From Candidatus Gastranaerophilales bacterium (GTDB lineage: Bacteria; Cyanobacteriota; Vampirovibrionia; Gastranaerophilales; Gastranaerophilaceae): DNA of 6,011 nucleotides. A model generated the notes under the pieces. The model searched no databases, was not told the DNA's origin, and was given only the letters and a program-made list of their open reading frames with translations. Where the stretch lies: the NCBI GenBank assembly GCA_947624665.1, contig CANQLK010000114.1:1-6011 (forward strand), in the 5' to 3' direction. Position 1 is the stretch's first letter, and each line of letters opens with the position of its first letter. Made by a program: the position numbers and the translations under genes. This document shows positions 5,595 through 6,011 of this stretch, in pieces.

Positions 5595-6011
5595 ATGAAA
5601 AAAAGCATAAAGATTATTTCTCTGATTTTATTAAATATTTTTATTTGTTTTCTCATTACAGAATTTACATGTTTTTATGTGGATGCATATTACAATGCCT
5701 CCCGCAATGTAAAAAATTGGGGGAATTATAATATATTTAAAAAAGCAGGCTATGTAGTAAAAAACTATAAATACAGTTGGTTGTTACATCGCAATTTTGA
5801 TGAAACTTATCAGATGATAAAAGAAACAAAGCTTCGTAAGCCTATCGGACTGAAATACAATAATAAACCCGTTCTGCTTTTGGGATGTTCGTTTGCATAC
5901 GGATGGGCATTGGAAGAAAAAGATACCTTAGGATTTAAATTATCGGAATTAATGAAACGGCCTGTATATAATCGTGCATTTGAGTGGTGGTGGGGTCTAC
6001 AAACAATGTTA
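5595..6011 (+). CDS. Membrane-anchored SGNH/GDSL-like protein (partial, C-terminus off window)
   Basis: 139 codons are visible and the frame is open to the window edge. Residues 1-5 are basic (MKKSIK) and are followed by a hydrophobic segment at about 7-28 (IISLILLNIFICFLITEF). This is an uncleaved signal anchor or signal peptide that would put the rest outside the inner membrane. A linker rich in Tyr and Asn follows. At 92-103 is PVLLLGCSFAYG, a hydrophobic strand ending in the SGNH block I pattern G-x-S-F-x-x-G, with Ser99 as the probable nucleophile. It is followed by a helix with LSELMKRPVYNRAF and then WWWGLQTML, matching the usual 'v.N.a..GWG.Q..l' block after the nucleophile strand. 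The Gly, Asn and His of the remaining SGNH blocks would lie beyond the window. Families of this kind include esterases and O-acyl transferases acting on envelope polysaccharide, but the substrate cannot be told. It is divergent from the helicase. Confidence 0.7.
   Translation, partial: MKKSIKIISLILLNIFICFLITEFTCFYVDAYYNASRNVKNWGNYNIFKKAGYVVKNYKYSWLLHRNFDETYQMIKETKLRKPIGLKYNNKPVLLLGCSFAYGWALEEKDTLGFKLSELMKRPVYNRAFEWWWGLQTML

Overview
The window is very AT-rich, tightly packed bacterial DNA. It carries five protein genes, and the first and last run off the window edges. No rRNA, tRNA, CRISPR array, insertion sequence or phage gene was seen. The mix of a folate/FAD-type tRNA methylase (TrmFO), a PcrA/UvrD-type helicase and a CpaE-like receiver-ATPase points to a low-GC bacterium. 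A clostridial or non-photosynthetic cyanobacterial (Melainabacteria/Gastranaerophilales-like) origin would fit, but this is an impression from protein style and no marker gene proves it.

Layout, left to right. (1) 1-1157, minus strand: trmFO, 385 codons visible, C-terminal end outside the window. (2) 1158-1245: a short divergent promoter region. (3) 1246-3479, plus strand: a two-gene operon. The first gene encodes a CpaE-like protein, a CheY-type receiver fused to a ParA/MinD-type ATPase. Two bases after its stop comes a 379-residue protein with a possible CpaF-like N-terminal core and a long repetitive charged tail. (4) 3466-5433, minus strand: a complete SF1A helicase whose 3' end overlaps the operon tail-to-tail by 14 bases. 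(5) 5434-5594: a divergent promoter region holding a 10+10 bp inverted repeat. (6) 5595-6011, plus strand: the start of a membrane-anchored SGNH/GDSL-like protein.

The trmFO and helicase genes are ordinary housekeeping genes for tRNA modification and DNA repair/replication. The two-gene plus-strand operon between them is the accessory and most interesting part. Its first protein has the architecture of the Tad-pilus localisation factor CpaE, but lacks the receiver phospho-acceptor Asp and has an altered Walker A and apparently no Walker B Asp. Its partner may be a CpaF/secretion-ATPase relative that has lost its nucleotide-binding motifs and gained a polyampholyte tail. No other Tad gene is in the window, so the pair may be an orphan or repurposed CpaE/CpaF module.

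Two non-coding themes stand out. The CpaE-like gene and the helicase gene each lack a Shine-Dalgarno sequence and each have a TG-TAWAAT box ending 6-7 bases before an ATG, as expected for leaderless mRNAs. There are also several perfect inverted repeats, including a gapless 26-bp palindrome inside the CpaE-like gene at its domain junction.
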